DNA of 64,000 nucleotides from UKL13-2 sp038321965 (GCA_038321965.1 JBBQFL010000005.1:1-64000), one strand, 5' to 3'; positions 53,302 to 62,790 are shown, counted from the stretch's first letter. Numbers and translations: made by a program. Notes: a model not told the origin generated them from the letters alone.

Positions 53302-54285
53302 CTATCGACTCGTCACGGGATAGACGCCCTGGGGACGCCACAGCAATACTAGCGCCATCAGCGCGATGTTCGAGAACAGGGCAACCTTGGGCGCAAGGAA
53401 TCCGGTGTAGTTTGCCATCAAGCCCACCAGCAACGCGCCGATCAATGCGCCACCTGTGGAGCCCAATCCACCGATGATGATGACGATGAAAATCAGCACA
53501 TTCACGTGCGCGCCCATCTGCGGAAAAACGTTCTGCTGATACATGCCCCACATCACGCCACCCAATCCGGCCAGCGCGCTCCCAACCACGAATACACCGA
53601 CAAACAGCCGCCGGATTTGATAACCGAGCGACTCGACCATTTCACGATCCTGTACGCCGGCGCGAATCAAGAGGCCAATCTTGGTACGTCCCAGCGTCCA
53701 CGCCAGCGCTCCAAAAACCGCGAGCCCCACTACTACCGCGACCAACCTGAATTTTTCAATCGCGGCATCGCCCACCAGCAGTGAGCCGCGCATACCTTCA
53801 GGCAGCGCCAGCGGAATTTGTTGTGGGCCCCAGATCATCTTGATCAGCTCCTCGCCAATGATCATGCCACCCATCGTGATGAGAATTTGCTTGAGATGCT
53901 GTCCATAAACCGGGCGTACGATGAAACGCTCGAAGGCAAGCCCAACTACGCCTGCCACCAACATCGCAATCAGCATGGCGGGAATGACTGCAATCAGGTT
54001 TCGCCATAGTTCCTGGGATCCGGTCCAATCGCCCATGGCGCCGAGCACGCTGGTCGCGACGAAAGCACCGAGCGCAATGAACACGCCATGGCCAAAATTC
54101 AGTACATCCATGAGGCCGAACACCAAGGTCAGGCCTGACGCGATGATGAAGATGATCATGCCCATCGCCAATCCCGCCACCGTCAACGTCAACCAGGTCG
54201 AGCCGGAACCAACCAAGGGCAGCGCCAGCAATGCAAGTATCGGCACCAATGTCAAGGGTTTCCAGTCGAAGTCCGCAATTTTCAT
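53302..54285 (-). CDS. livH: branched-chain-type ABC transporter permease LivH
   Basis: The 327-residue permease shows LTLVFGLMDVLNFGHGVFIALGAFVA, the family hallmark, and FIVIIIGGLGSTGGALIGALLVGL near the end, with about eight spans. Its start overlaps the livF stop by 4 bases; livM follows after 9 bases. It is complete and normal in length. Confidence 0.9.
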   Translation of the reverse strand: MKIADFDWKPLTLVPILALLALPLVGSGSTWLTLTVAGLAMGMIIFIIASGLTLVFGLMDVLNFGHGVFIALGAFVATSVLGAMGDWTGSQELWRNLIAVIPAMLIAMLVAGVVGLAFERFIVRPVYGQHLKQILITMGGMIIGEELIKMIWGPQQIPLALPEGMRGSLLVGDAAIEKFRLVAVVVGLAVFGALAWTLGRTKIGLLIRAGVQDREMVESLGYQIRRLFVGVFVVGSALAGLGGVMWGMYQQNVFPQMGAHVNVLIFIVIIIGGLGSTGGALIGALLVGLMANYTGFLAPKVALFSNIALMALVLLWRPQGVYPVTSR

Positions 54286-55007
54286 AAGGCCAGTCCAAGC
54301 AGATTGCGTTGCATTTCTTCGTTTTCGGCCAGTTCCTGCATGGCGCCACTATGCACGACCCGACCGTTGTCCATGATCGCCACACCGTCACCAAGGCGTT
54401 TGGCAAAGTTGATGTTCTGTTCGACCAACAGGATTGTCACGCCTTTGGCTTTGAGTTCGGCGAAGGCATCGATCATATTGATGATGATGGCAGGTGCCAA
54501 TCCCTTGCTGGGTTCATCGACGATCAGTAATTCGCGTGGTTCCACGATAGCGCGTGCAACGGCCAGCATCTGCTTTTGACCGCCTGATAGTTTGCCGGCC
54601 TGGGTGGACCAAAATTTTTCCACTGCAGGAAACAGAGAAAAAATCCATTTCAGGCGAGTGTCATCGATATCGGAAATATGTTTCGCCGCACGCGCAGCGA
54701 GCAGCATGTTTTCCTTGACGGTCAGGTCCGAAAAGATGCCCATCGTCTCGGGTACGTAGGCGATATTCATGCCGGCGATTTGCGGCGTGCTTAGTGCGGC
54801 GATTTCATTGCCGGCGAAATTGATCTGCCCTGACGAGGCTCGCCACAAACCCATGATGGTACGCAGCGTCGTCGTTTTGCCCGCACCGTTACGACCCAAC
54901 AGCATGGTCAGTTTTCCACGCGGAACAACGAGATCGACGCCGTGAAGAATGTGGTACGCGCCGATGCTGGTATGTACGCCCGACATGGTAAGTAGCGCTT
55001 CACTCAT
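54282..55007 (-). CDS. livF: Liv-type ABC transporter ATPase LivF
   Basis: The 241-residue ATPase has Walker A GRNGAGKTTT, signature LSGGQKQML and Walker B ELLIVDEPSKGLAP, with the His switch replaced in the usual position by VEQN (LLVEQNINFA). The ATG at 55007 (MSEALLTM) follows a GGGG stretch; a TTG five codons upstream is less likely. It pairs with LivG. Confidence 0.92.
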   Translation of the reverse strand: MSEALLTMSGVHTSIGAYHILHGVDLVVPRGKLTMLLGRNGAGKTTTLRTIMGLWRASSGQINFAGNEIAALSTPQIAGMNIAYVPETMGIFSDLTVKENMLLAARAAKHISDIDDTRLKWIFSLFPAVEKFWSTQAGKLSGGQKQMLAVARAIVEPRELLIVDEPSKGLAPAIIINMIDAFAELKAKGVTILLVEQNINFAKRLGDGVAIMDNGRVVHSGAMQELAENEEMQRNLLGLAL

Positions 55008-55060
55008 GCTGCCCCACCACAATCCGCAACGATGATCGCCTCATCCATCGTTACGAATCT

Positions 55061-55096
55061 CTCACCCTCTCCTTTGGGAGAGGGCTGGGGTGAGGG
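55061..55096. repeat. dispersed palindromic repeat, copy 3, between livG and livF
   Basis: CTCACCC (55061-55067) pairs with GGGTGAG (55088-55094), and inside it CCTCTCC pairs with GGGAGAGG, giving a nested hairpin. The design matches the elements at 11836 and 1360. It lies in the 109-base gap between two genes of one transport operon. Confidence 0.75.
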
Positions 55097-55116
55097 AAAA
55101 CGGACGCGGACAGATT

Positions 55117-55899
55117 TCATGCTGCCTCCTTTTTGTCGTCTCGTACCACACCCAGATAGGCTTCTTGAACAATGGGTGAGGCGATTACTGCGGCCGGATC
55201 GCCATCGGCTACCAGAGCGCCGTTATGCAGCACGATGATGCGGTCCGCCAATTCGCGCACCACGTCCATCTTGTGTTCGACCAGCAGGATGGTCTTGCTC
55301 TTGTCCTGTCTCAGGTGGCGTATGAGGTCTAGCACCGCAGGCATTTCATCGGCGCTCATGCCTGCGGTGGGCTCATCGAACATGAACACCTGCGATTCGA
55401 GCGCCATCAACATTGCCACTTCAAGCTTACGCTGGTCGCCATGTGGAAGACTGGCGACATCACTTTTCGCCTTGTCGAGCAACGCAACTGATTCGAGGAT
55501 TTCCATCGCACGGTCGGTGAGCGCCAGATGATCGCTCCAGATACTCCACAGGTTTAGCCCACGCCGATGCGCACCCTCGCGTGTTGCTTGCACGGCGACC
55601 CGCACGTTTTCCAATACGCTCAGGCGCGGAAACAGATTAGTCAACTGAAATGCCCGGCCCAGTCCGGCGCGGGTTCGGGAGGACGCAGACATGCCGGTCA
55701 GGTCCCGTCCATTCAACGTTACCGTGCCGCTGCTGGCCGTGAGCTGGCCGGAGATCAGATTGAAATAGGTGGTCTTACCGGCCCCGTTGGGGCCGACGAT
55801 GGCAGTCAATGTACCTGGCTGGAAAGTGCAGCTCACTGCATTAACGGCAACGTGCCCGCCAAAGCGGATCGTCAAATCTGTCGTTGTCAGCAGTCCCAT
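55117..55899 (-). CDS. livG: Liv-type ABC transporter ATPase LivG
   Basis: The 260-residue ATPase has Walker A GPNGAGKTTY, a degenerate LivG-type signature (VASLPHGDQRKLEVAM), Walker B VFMFDEPTAGMS and the switch VEHKMD. The early segment DLTIRFGGHVAVNAVS is typical of LivG. The gap to livF contains the palindromic repeat; the depolymerase-like gene precedes it by 20 bases. Confidence 0.92.
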   Translation of the reverse strand: MGLLTTTDLTIRFGGHVAVNAVSCTFQPGTLTAIVGPNGAGKTTYFNLISGQLTASSGTVTLNGRDLTGMSASSRTRAGLGRAFQLTNLFPRLSVLENVRVAVQATREGAHRRGLNLWSIWSDHLALTDRAMEILESVALLDKAKSDVASLPHGDQRKLEVAMLMALESQVFMFDEPTAGMSADEMPAVLDLIRHLRQDKSKTILLVEHKMDVVRELADRIIVLHNGALVADGDPAAVIASPIVQEAYLGVVRDDKKEAA

Positions 55900-55919
55900 G
55901 GTGTGAATCGGCTAGTCGC

Positions 55920-56918
55920 TCAACGCTTGGTCGGCGCGGTCGCGCCGCGCGAAAGTTCAGTCACCATTGCCATGATCGCGGTCATCTGGGGGGCAGATTT
56001 CTTCGCGTAGTTGGCGTCGTCGTAGCCCCACCAGTCCCAGCAGCTATTGGTGGCGCCCTTGCCGGTCTGCGGATACAGCACTACGATATTGTTGGCGTCG
56101 GCCCAGCGGTTGTAGCCGGCGTTGCGCACGAATACATCGCCGATGTCGCTTGCATTCTGCCTGCAGCCGTGCAGAGCCACGTGCAACCGGCAGGAAGCAC
56201 CAGCAGCGCAATTCTTGGGCACAAACACCCAGCCGGAGACACCCATGCCGTGCCCGGCACCAAACGGCGTCTGATCGAATTCAATCAAGCTGCCGTCAAG
56301 TGTTCCAGACTTGCGAGCGTTCAGCGTGCCGTATAGATGTTGCAAGAGTGTGCCTGCCAAGTCGAAATTGCAGTTGTTGATGAATGGTGTGGCCTTGGTC
56401 AGGCAAGCCGCACCAAAGTCGTCGGTGACAAACGCATGTTCGCTGGCGACATCCTTCTTGTGAACGATGTTCGCAGCCGGCAGAAAGCTTTGATAGTAAG
56501 TTTGCAACGCCGTAGTCGTTGCTTCCTTGACCGCGCTGTCGTTCGCGGCAGAAAATAGATACACCTTTGAGGCGGCTAAGTTGGAGGTCGCATCAATGGC
56601 GCCATCTTTGGCCCATTTGCTTGTAATCGAGACCAGGTCGGCGACAGGAATAGGCGCGTTTCCCAGGCAGCGTGTCAGCGCATTGACGATAGAACCCTCT
56701 GCGCAATTGAATGGCCCACCAGCGATGACCGCGACACCTTTCGCAAACGATGCCGAATAGGCGACATGCAATTGCACCGCCATATATCCACCCGACGACG
56801 CGCCGGAAACCGTGGTTTGCGACTTATCGATATTCAGTTGCGGCAATGGTGCAGCGTTGGCAAACGTCATACTGAATACTGCGAAGGCAGCGACTGTGAG
56901 CCGATGGAGTTTTTTCAT
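55920..56918 (-). CDS. exported poly(3-hydroxybutyrate) depolymerase-like esterase (type 2 domain)
   Basis: The 332-residue protein has a signal peptide (HRLTVAAFAVFSMTFANAA). The lipase box GASSG carries Ser41; Asp127 (AANDSA) and His161 (SEHAF) fit the rest of the triad. The oxyanion motif ALHGCRQ with His250 comes after the triad, the circularly permuted order of type 2 extracellular PHB depolymerases. There is no separate linker or substrate-binding domain, so it may act on oligomers or another ester. It sits between livK and livG on the same strand. Secreted depolymerases of this group can be T2SS substrates, and a T2SS is encoded nearby. Confidence 0.82.
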   Translation of the reverse strand: MKKLHRLTVAAFAVFSMTFANAAPLPQLNIDKSQTTVSGASSGGYMAVQLHVAYSASFAKGVAVIAGGPFNCAEGSIVNALTRCLGNAPIPVADLVSITSKWAKDGAIDATSNLAASKVYLFSAANDSAVKEATTTALQTYYQSFLPAANIVHKKDVASEHAFVTDDFGAACLTKATPFINNCNFDLAGTLLQHLYGTLNARKSGTLDGSLIEFDQTPFGAGHGMGVSGWVFVPKNCAAGASCRLHVALHGCRQNASDIGDVFVRNAGYNRWADANNIVVLYPQTGKGATNSCWDWWGYDDANYAKKSAPQMTAIMAMVTELSRGATAPTKR

Positions 56919-57009
56919 GGGAAATCCCTCAAGAGATTGTCATTCCCGTGCAGACGGGACTGACGGAGAAAAGGTATCGCGAACATGAGTTAAATCGACA
57001 TGTACGAAT

Positions 57010-58203
57010 TCAGCGCTTGTTGCGAATTGGAACATTCATTTCTTCCGGTTTGATTTCGCGAACTAGCTCCGGTACCGCCCAGGCAAGGGCCGGATCGATC
57101 TTGATCCGAAAGTGAAACATGCTTTGCATCGCCTGATGATCTTCCTTGCGAAATGTCATCATCCCCTTGGGTGTATCGAAACTCATGCCTTCCATCGCAT
57201 TGATCAACGCCTCAGTATTGGTGTCGCCGCCAGTCTTCTTCAGTGCCGTCACCACCGCCATCGCCGCCGAAAAACCGCCTGCCGTGAAAAAATCCGGCGG
57301 CGTCTTGAACTTCGCTATGTGACGACTGATCATGGCGACATTCAACGGATTCTTGGGGATGTCGTAGTAGTAATAAGTCGCGCCTTCCATACCTGGAAAG
57401 TTTTTGTATACCGACATCGCCGGCAGGATATTGCCACCAGCGACGATTTCAATTCCGTAGCGCTTCAGGTCCAGATCGGCAATCTTGAAGGGATTGCCGC
57501 CAGCCCAGATGATCGAGATGAGCTTGCGACCAGGCTTGTCCTTGAGTTTGTCGATGAGGCGTTGCGCCCCGGCAGTGAAGTCTGTGGTGGCTGCGGGCAA
57601 ATACTCTTCGTGGACGATTTTGGCTTTCTTCAATGCACCCTTGAATGCTTTCACGCCCTCGTGGCCAAAGGCATTGTCTTGCGCCATCGTCGCAATGCTA
57701 ACGCCCGCATTGTCATGGACGACCGCATTTGAAATGGCGTCCTGCGAGCTGTTTCGACCGGTGCGGAATACGTATCTGTTCCACTTTTCACCGGTGATGG
57801 AATCAGCAACGGCGGGCTCAATCATCAGGATTTTTTTGTATTCCTCGGCTACCGGCAACATCGCCAGAGACGAACCCGAAGCTGTCGCGCCGATCGCGAT
57901 GTCGGCTTTGTCGTCCGCATAGGCCGCCGCCAGTTGCGCCTTGGCCACGTCGGGTTTGCCTTGCGAGTCGCGTTCGATGACGACAACCTTCCTGCCAGCA
58001 ATAGCCATGGATCCGTTGGTCCCAATGTCGAGCCCCATATACAAGCCAGTCTGTGTCTGCTTGACGTAAGCCTCAAGCGGGCCGGACTTGTCGTAAATAA
58101 AAGCGACACGAATGTCCTTGCCTTGTGCAGCCGCTTGCGTATTTATCGCACCGATGCCTAGCGCAATCAGCGCGGGCACGACCAGCCAGTAGCGTGTATT
58201 CAT
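57010..58203 (-). CDS. Liv-type periplasmic substrate-binding protein
   Basis: The 397-residue receptor has a signal peptide (WLVVPALIALGIGAINTQAAAQ) and a Peripla_BP_6 domain: IRVAFIYDKSGPLEAYVKQTQTGLYM, VVVIERDSQGKPDVAKAQ, GATASGSSLAMLPVAEEYK and DNAFGHEGVKAFK. The ATG at 58203 follows GGAGGAG, which excludes the longer frame to 58284. It probably feeds LivGFHM. Relatives of this branch often bind aromatic or other carboxylates, so an amino-acid ligand should not be assumed. Confidence 0.88.
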   Translation of the reverse strand: MNTRYWLVVPALIALGIGAINTQAAAQGKDIRVAFIYDKSGPLEAYVKQTQTGLYMGLDIGTNGSMAIAGRKVVVIERDSQGKPDVAKAQLAAAYADDKADIAIGATASGSSLAMLPVAEEYKKILMIEPAVADSITGEKWNRYVFRTGRNSSQDAISNAVVHDNAGVSIATMAQDNAFGHEGVKAFKGALKKAKIVHEEYLPAATTDFTAGAQRLIDKLKDKPGRKLISIIWAGGNPFKIADLDLKRYGIEIVAGGNILPAMSVYKNFPGMEGATYYYYDIPKNPLNVAMISRHIAKFKTPPDFFTAGGFSAAMAVVTALKKTGGDTNTEALINAMEGMSFDTPKGMMTFRKEDHQAMQSMFHFRIKIDPALAWAVPELVREIKPEEMNVPIRNKR

Positions 58204-58208
58204 AACAA

Positions 58209-58215
58209 CTCCTCC
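58209..58215 (-). promoter_or_regulatory. ribosome-binding site of the Liv binding-protein gene
   Basis: GGAGGAG lies 5 bases before the ATG at 58203 on the minus strand and decides the start. Confidence 0.8.
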
Positions 58216-58386
58216 AGATCGCGAATCGATTTTGTTGCGGCGTTGCAACTCGTGCCGCCAGATTTCTGCGTGTCCAACTTGCACTTCTCAAAATACTTTG
58301 TTACGATTAATTCAACAACTAATGAATTTTACCGCTTTTTTGTTTTAAGCGACAAGTTCAACAAAAAACCACCCCGAGGAGAAAGT

Positions 58387-60726
58387 ATGAAACTGAAGAC
58401 CATGAGTATTGCCATTGCCGCCTTGTTTGTCGGCTCCGGATCTGTATCCGCCCAGCAGGCGCCCGCCAGTCCCACGGCGCCTGCAAATGCCGATGCGGGT
58501 GAGAAAGTTGAAGTCGTCACCGTCACCGCGCGGCGGCGCGAGGAGTTGATACAGGATGTTCCGGGCGCCGTTACTGCGTTTTCCGGCGCGCAACTTGAAA
58601 AGGCTGGCATTCCGGACGTGACTGCTCTGGCCGATCTGATCCCCAACACCACATTGAAAACGTCGCGGGCAACCAATACCACACTAACCGCCTTTATCCG
58701 CGGTATTGGTCAGCAGGATCCCGTCGCTGGCTATGAACAAGGCGTGGGTATTTATCTTGACGATATCTACCTGGCACGGCCACAAGGGGCACTGACCGAT
58801 ATTTATGACCTCGCCCGCATCGAAGTACTGCGTGGGCCGCAGGGCACTCTCTACGGTCGCAACACCATCGGCGGCGCCGTCAAGTACGTCACGCGCAAGC
58901 TTTCGGACAAGCCCGAATTGAGCCTCAAGGCGACGTTCGGCAGCTACAGCGAAAAAGACGTCGTGGTCAAAGGCAGCGTGCCTGTTTCCGATACGTTGAA
59001 AATCGGTGCAACCATTGCCTCGTTCAATCGCGACGGCTTCGGCAAAAACGTGGTTACTGGCGCGGATAACTACAACAAGGAAGTTGTCGCTGGACGGTTC
59101 AGTGCGGAATTTACGCCGAACAGTTCGCTGTTCATTCGTTTCGCTGCGGATCGCACTGTCGACGACTCGCTTCCCAAACAGGGGTATCGTCTGACGCCAA
59201 GCCCGGCACCGGGCAATCTGCCTCCACTCGATGGCAAATACGACACGCGTGCGAACCTTTACAGCGTGCTTGGACACGCTCAACAAGTCATCAACCGTGG
59301 CGAATCGCTGCTGGTGGATTGGGCGATCAATTCAGCACTTTCATTCAAGTCGATCACTGCGTCCCGTGGTGACAAATCCTTCGCCCCCATCGATTTCGAC
59401 TCGCTCAATCAGCCGCTGTTTGAAGCGCCCGCCATTTACCGCAATAAACAGTTCAGCCAGGAATTCCAGTTCACTTACACCGACACAAAATGGCAGGGTG
59501 TCGCCGGCTTCTATTACATGAAGGCGAACGCGTTCAATGAATTCGACGTCCTGGCCAATCTCGCAGGTGGCCTTTCCCTTTATACGCTCGATGATATTGA
59601 CACCAAGACTTACGCAACGTTTGCCGACGTAAGTTACAACGTGACCGATACGTTTAACGTTACCGCGGGCGGACGATACACGAGCGACAAGCGTGAAGCG
59701 CGCATCTTCAAGCGGACCTACCTCGGGCTGGCGGGCTCACCGACGCTAGGCAATCCTGCGGCCGTCGGACTAACCGCCAATACTGATCTGGGTAAAGGCG
59801 ACCTGAATCGGACCGACACCAAATTCACACCCAAGATTGGCTTCGGCTGGAAGTTTGCGCCCGAGCACAATCTGTATGCGACTTATGCAGAAGGTTTCAA
59901 GGGCGGGTTCTTTGATCCACGCATGGATTTGGGGGGAAACCCAAACAGCGCTACGTCGCTCGTCAAACGAAAAGGTGTCCAACCGGAAGAGGTTTCCACA
60001 TACGAAGCTGGCCTGAAATCAACGTTTAACGGTGGTCGGGTTCAGACAAATGCTGCCGCATTTTTCACCGATTACAAAAACGTGCAAATTCCAGGCTCGA
60101 TCCCGACCTTTGATGCTGCTGGCAATGTCGTCGGATTCGCTGGAAACGTGACCAACGCCGGCAAGGCGCGGATTCAAGGCTTCGAGCTGGAGGCGCTGGC
60201 CCGTTTGACGGATTCATTTACCGTCAGCGGAATGGTCGGCTACATCGACGCCAAGTACAAAGAGTGGATCGTCGCCAACGGACTTACCGGCAGTGCGGCA
60301 GCGTTGATCAACGTTGCTGGTGCGGCGGAATTTCAGAACACGCCGAAAAATACCGCCAGCGTGACGGCGACTTATGAGTGGCCAATGGCGATTATGGGCC
60401 GTGCCGGTGGCTTCGCGCTCTCGAGCACGTTCTCGACCAAGAGCAAGGTGAACCAGTTTGAATTTGTACGCTTGAGTGGCGCTGCCTCGTTGGACGGGGC
60501 CGTTTCGCAAAACGTACAACTGGTACAAGACAGTTACTCGCTGTGGGATGCCGGTTTGGTGTGGACCAGCAAGGACGGCAAGTTGCAGCTCGCCTTGAAT
60601 GGCCGCAATTTGACGGACAAGCGATACAAAGTTGCCGGCTACGCGTTCGGCGCCTTCTCCAACAGCATCACCACGTTCTACGGCGACCCTCGAATCATTA
60701 AAGGAAGCGTTACTTTGAAGTTCTAG
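58387..60726 (+). CDS. TonB-dependent outer-membrane receptor
   Basis: This 779-residue receptor imports a ligand across the outer membrane with energy from TonB. It has a signal peptide (MSIAIAALFVGSGSVSAQ), a TonB-box-like EVVTVTARRREELIQDVPGAV, the plug domain with RIEVLRGPQGTLYGRNTIGGAV, and a 22-strand-type barrel ending GSVTLKF with terminal Phe. The pattern is that of sphingomonad-style receptors for organic nutrients rather than ferric siderophores, but the ligand cannot be read. GAGGAGA lies 4 bases before the ATG. It diverges from the Liv binding-protein gene and overlaps the TetR gene tail to tail by 17 bases. Confidence 0.9.
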   Translation: MKLKTMSIAIAALFVGSGSVSAQQAPASPTAPANADAGEKVEVVTVTARRREELIQDVPGAVTAFSGAQLEKAGIPDVTALADLIPNTTLKTSRATNTTLTAFIRGIGQQDPVAGYEQGVGIYLDDIYLARPQGALTDIYDLARIEVLRGPQGTLYGRNTIGGAVKYVTRKLSDKPELSLKATFGSYSEKDVVVKGSVPVSDTLKIGATIASFNRDGFGKNVVTGADNYNKEVVAGRFSAEFTPNSSLFIRFAADRTVDDSLPKQGYRLTPSPAPGNLPPLDGKYDTRANLYSVLGHAQQVINRGESLLVDWAINSALSFKSITASRGDKSFAPIDFDSLNQPLFEAPAIYRNKQFSQEFQFTYTDTKWQGVAGFYYMKANAFNEFDVLANLAGGLSLYTLDDIDTKTYATFADVSYNVTDTFNVTAGGRYTSDKREARIFKRTYLGLAGSPTLGNPAAVGLTANTDLGKGDLNRTDTKFTPKIGFGWKFAPEHNLYATYAEGFKGGFFDPRMDLGGNPNSATSLVKRKGVQPEEVSTYEAGLKSTFNGGRVQTNAAAFFTDYKNVQIPGSIPTFDAAGNVVGFAGNVTNAGKARIQGFELEALARLTDSFTVSGMVGYIDAKYKEWIVANGLTGSAAALINVAGAAEFQNTPKNTASVTATYEWPMAIMGRAGGFALSSTFSTKSKVNQFEFVRLSGAASLDGAVSQNVQLVQDSYSLWDAGLVWTSKDGKLQLALNGRNLTDKRYKVAGYAFGAFSNSITTFYGDPRIIKGSVTLKF

Positions 60727-61525
60727 AACGACCGGCGGCGCGAGAGGTGCCGCCAGTCATTTCACCGGGCAGCCTGTCGCTATCAGCGCACAGGCTGCGG
60801 AAGCCGGCGGCGCAATATTCAACCATGCGCGGTTCAATCGACGCTAGATCATCGGAGCGGCATAACCCGCCACTCACCCGATCAAGGCGTCCAGTACGTG
60901 AAAGCGCGAGCGTTAGCGAGCCTGTCAGAAAATGAAAGCACCAGAAAAGTTCTTCTTCTCGAGCATTCGGAAGCGCCCGCTTGACGACCGCAATCATGCG
61001 GTGCACCAGCGGATCAAAGTAAGACATGATGGACAACGCTACATGCGACGCGTCGTTGTTGACCAATGCAATCAGGCGAAAATAATTCTTCCATCCCACA
61101 TCCCCATTGCGCGCGCGTTCGAGCAAGGGCAGCACAAACGTTGCCACCGCGCCTTCAACGGTCACGTTGTCGCAGTGCGTCGCTTCGTAGGTATCAAAAG
61201 CTTCCATGCGCTCGGAGAAAACCAACTCGGCACGGCGCTCAAGCACGGCGTCGAACAATCCTTGTTTGCTGGCGAAATAATAGTGCGCCAGCGCGGCATC
61301 CACGTTGGCGAGAAGCGCCACTTCGCGCATGGTGACGCCATCGAAGCCGCGCTTGGAAAAGAGGTCTTCGGCAGCGTCGAGAATGCGGTCCGCCGCGTCA
61401 GCGCTACCATCCGCTTTGCGCGGACGGCCAACCGTGGCGCGCTTTGGCTTCGCACCAGCTTTCGGTGCCCGCATAGTCAGCGGGCGTCCGGTTTTGCCGT
61501 TACTGTTATCGCGGGTAATTTTCAT
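60710..61525 (-). CDS. TetR-family transcriptional regulator
   Basis: The 271-residue protein begins with a basic, disordered stretch (GAKPKRATVGRPRKADG) and then a TetR helix-turn-helix at about 45-92 (RILDAAEDLFSKRGFDGVTMREVALLANVDAALAHYYF in its helices). The ligand domain follows from about 100 and includes WKNYFRLIALVNND and EEELFWCFHFLTGSLTLAL. It probably controls the TonB receptor, the Liv operon or the alpha/beta hydrolase around it. The effector is unknown. Confidence 0.88.
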   Translation of the reverse strand: MKITRDNSNGKTGRPLTMRAPKAGAKPKRATVGRPRKADGSADAADRILDAAEDLFSKRGFDGVTMREVALLANVDAALAHYYFASKQGLFDAVLERRAELVFSERMEAFDTYEATHCDNVTVEGAVATFVLPLLERARNGDVGWKNYFRLIALVNNDASHVALSIMSYFDPLVHRMIAVVKRALPNAREEELFWCFHFLTGSLTLALSRTGRLDRVSGGLCRSDDLASIEPRMVEYCAAGFRSLCADSDRLPGEMTGGTSRAAGRSRTSK

Positions 61526-61632
61526 CCGCGATCACGCACGATGGTTAAAGCTCTCGTTGCACAGACCAGTTTTCGCATTCATATTTTTTTGAGTCCGGAT
61601 TTTTCTCATTCTAATTCTTTTCGTAGGCACTC

Positions 61633-62487
61633 ATGAACTATATCGATGTCTTTTACCATAGTGAAGATGGCCTGCGACTGTACGCGCGCGACTATCCGGG
61701 ACCAACTGAAACTTCACCAGTTGTACTCTGCTTGCCGGGGTTGACGCGCAATAGCAAGGACTTCGCCGAAGTCGCCAATGCACTGTGTGAAAACTATCGC
61801 GTCATCTGCCCCGATCAGCGCGGACGCGGTCGCTCCGCGCGCGATCCGGACCCGTCCCGCTACCGTCCGGACCAGTACGCCCTCGACATGCGTGTGCTGA
61901 TGGATGTATTGAAGTTACCGGAAGTCGTGGTAATCGGCACATCACTGGGCGGCTTGATGGCGATATTGTTAATGGCTACTATTCCGACGCGAATAAAGGC
62001 TGCCGTACTCAATGATGTGGGCCCTGAAGTGGATCCGCGCGGCATAAGCCGGATATCGGCTTACGTCGGCAAGACGGTGCCGGCAAAAACCTGGGCAGAG
62101 GCAGCACAGCAGACAGCCACGACCAACGCGGCGGCATTCCCTGATTTCACCGCCAGAGACTGGCAGGTGATGGCGTGCGATCTCTACATTCAGGAGGGAC
62201 AGGCACCCGTACTGGATTACGATCCTGCAATTGCTCTGGGCCTCGCGACCGGCACTGCTGCCCCTAATTTGTGGCCGTTATTTGACATGGCTGCCGGCAA
62301 GCCTTTGCTGGTCATTCGTGGCCAGGATTCGGACATTCTCTCGGTGGAGACACTGACAGAAATGCGCCGACGATTGCCGCAGTTGAATTCGCTCAACATC
62401 GAGGGTCGAGGACATGCACCGACACTGAGTGAACCGCAATCCAAGGACGCTATCAGCCGATTTTTGCGCGGTCTCGATTCAGCTTGA
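61633..62487 (+). CDS. alpha/beta hydrolase
   Basis: The 284-residue cytoplasmic enzyme has LCLPGLTRNSKDF as oxyanion region, CPDQRGRGRSARDPD, the elbow GTSLGG with Ser104, the acid in RGQDSDILS and His in GRGHAPTL. This pattern fits ester, lactone or oligomer hydrolases, including 3-hydroxybutyrate oligomer-type and enol-lactone-type enzymes. It diverges from the TetR gene by 107 bases, so it is likely a target. A bidirectional terminator lies 42 bases after its stop. Confidence 0.88.
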   Translation: MNYIDVFYHSEDGLRLYARDYPGPTETSPVVLCLPGLTRNSKDFAEVANALCENYRVICPDQRGRGRSARDPDPSRYRPDQYALDMRVLMDVLKLPEVVVIGTSLGGLMAILLMATIPTRIKAAVLNDVGPEVDPRGISRISAYVGKTVPAKTWAEAAQQTATTNAAAFPDFTARDWQVMACDLYIQEGQAPVLDYDPAIALGLATGTAAPNLWPLFDMAAGKPLLVIRGQDSDILSVETLTEMRRRLPQLNSLNIEGRGHAPTLSEPQSKDAISRFLRGLDSA

Positions 62488-62528
62488 AAGCAATTCGGAT
62501 TTGCGGCACTGTAGTACTTCACGCAAAG

Positions 62529-62559
62529 AAAAACGGCAACCCGAAGGTTGCCGTTTTTT
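62529..62559. terminator. bidirectional intrinsic terminator
   Basis: CGGCAAC (62534-62540) pairs with GTTGCCG (62547-62553) around a 6-base loop, flanked by A5 on the left and T6 on the right. It can end both the alpha/beta hydrolase transcript (plus) and the cspA transcript (minus). Confidence 0.88.
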
Positions 62560-62586
62560 ATTTTGCTGCGACTACTGCAAAGCCAA

Positions 62587-62790
62587 TTACAGCGGCTTGA
62601 TGGCGGTAGCTTGCTTGCCTTTAGGGCCGGTCGTGATTTCGAAAGAAACCTTTTGATTTTCTTTCAGCGACTTGAAGCCATTGCCCTCAATAGCGGAGAA
62701 GTGTGCGAAAAGATCTTCGCCACCGCCGTCCGGCGTAATGAAACCAAAACCTTTAGCGTCGTTAAACCATTTAACGGTACCTGTACTCAT
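62587..62790 (-). CDS. cspA: cold-shock protein, CspA family
   Basis: The 67-residue RNA-binding protein melts RNA structure. It has both nucleic-acid motifs, KGFGFITP (RNP1) and DLFAHFSAI (RNP2), in a single cold-shock domain: MSTGTVKWFNDAKGFGFITP at the start and GPKGKQATAIKPL at the end. Length is standard. The gap upstream could hold a long 5' leader of the kind that controls cspA translation by temperature. Confidence 0.95.
   Translation of the reverse strand: MSTGTVKWFNDAKGFGFITPDGGGEDLFAHFSAIEGNGFKSLKENQKVSFEITTGPKGKQATAIKPL

Noticed and set aside
55567..56336. Plus-strand frames across livG and the depolymerase-like gene
   Set aside because: They run antisense over two well-supported genes and show no domain.
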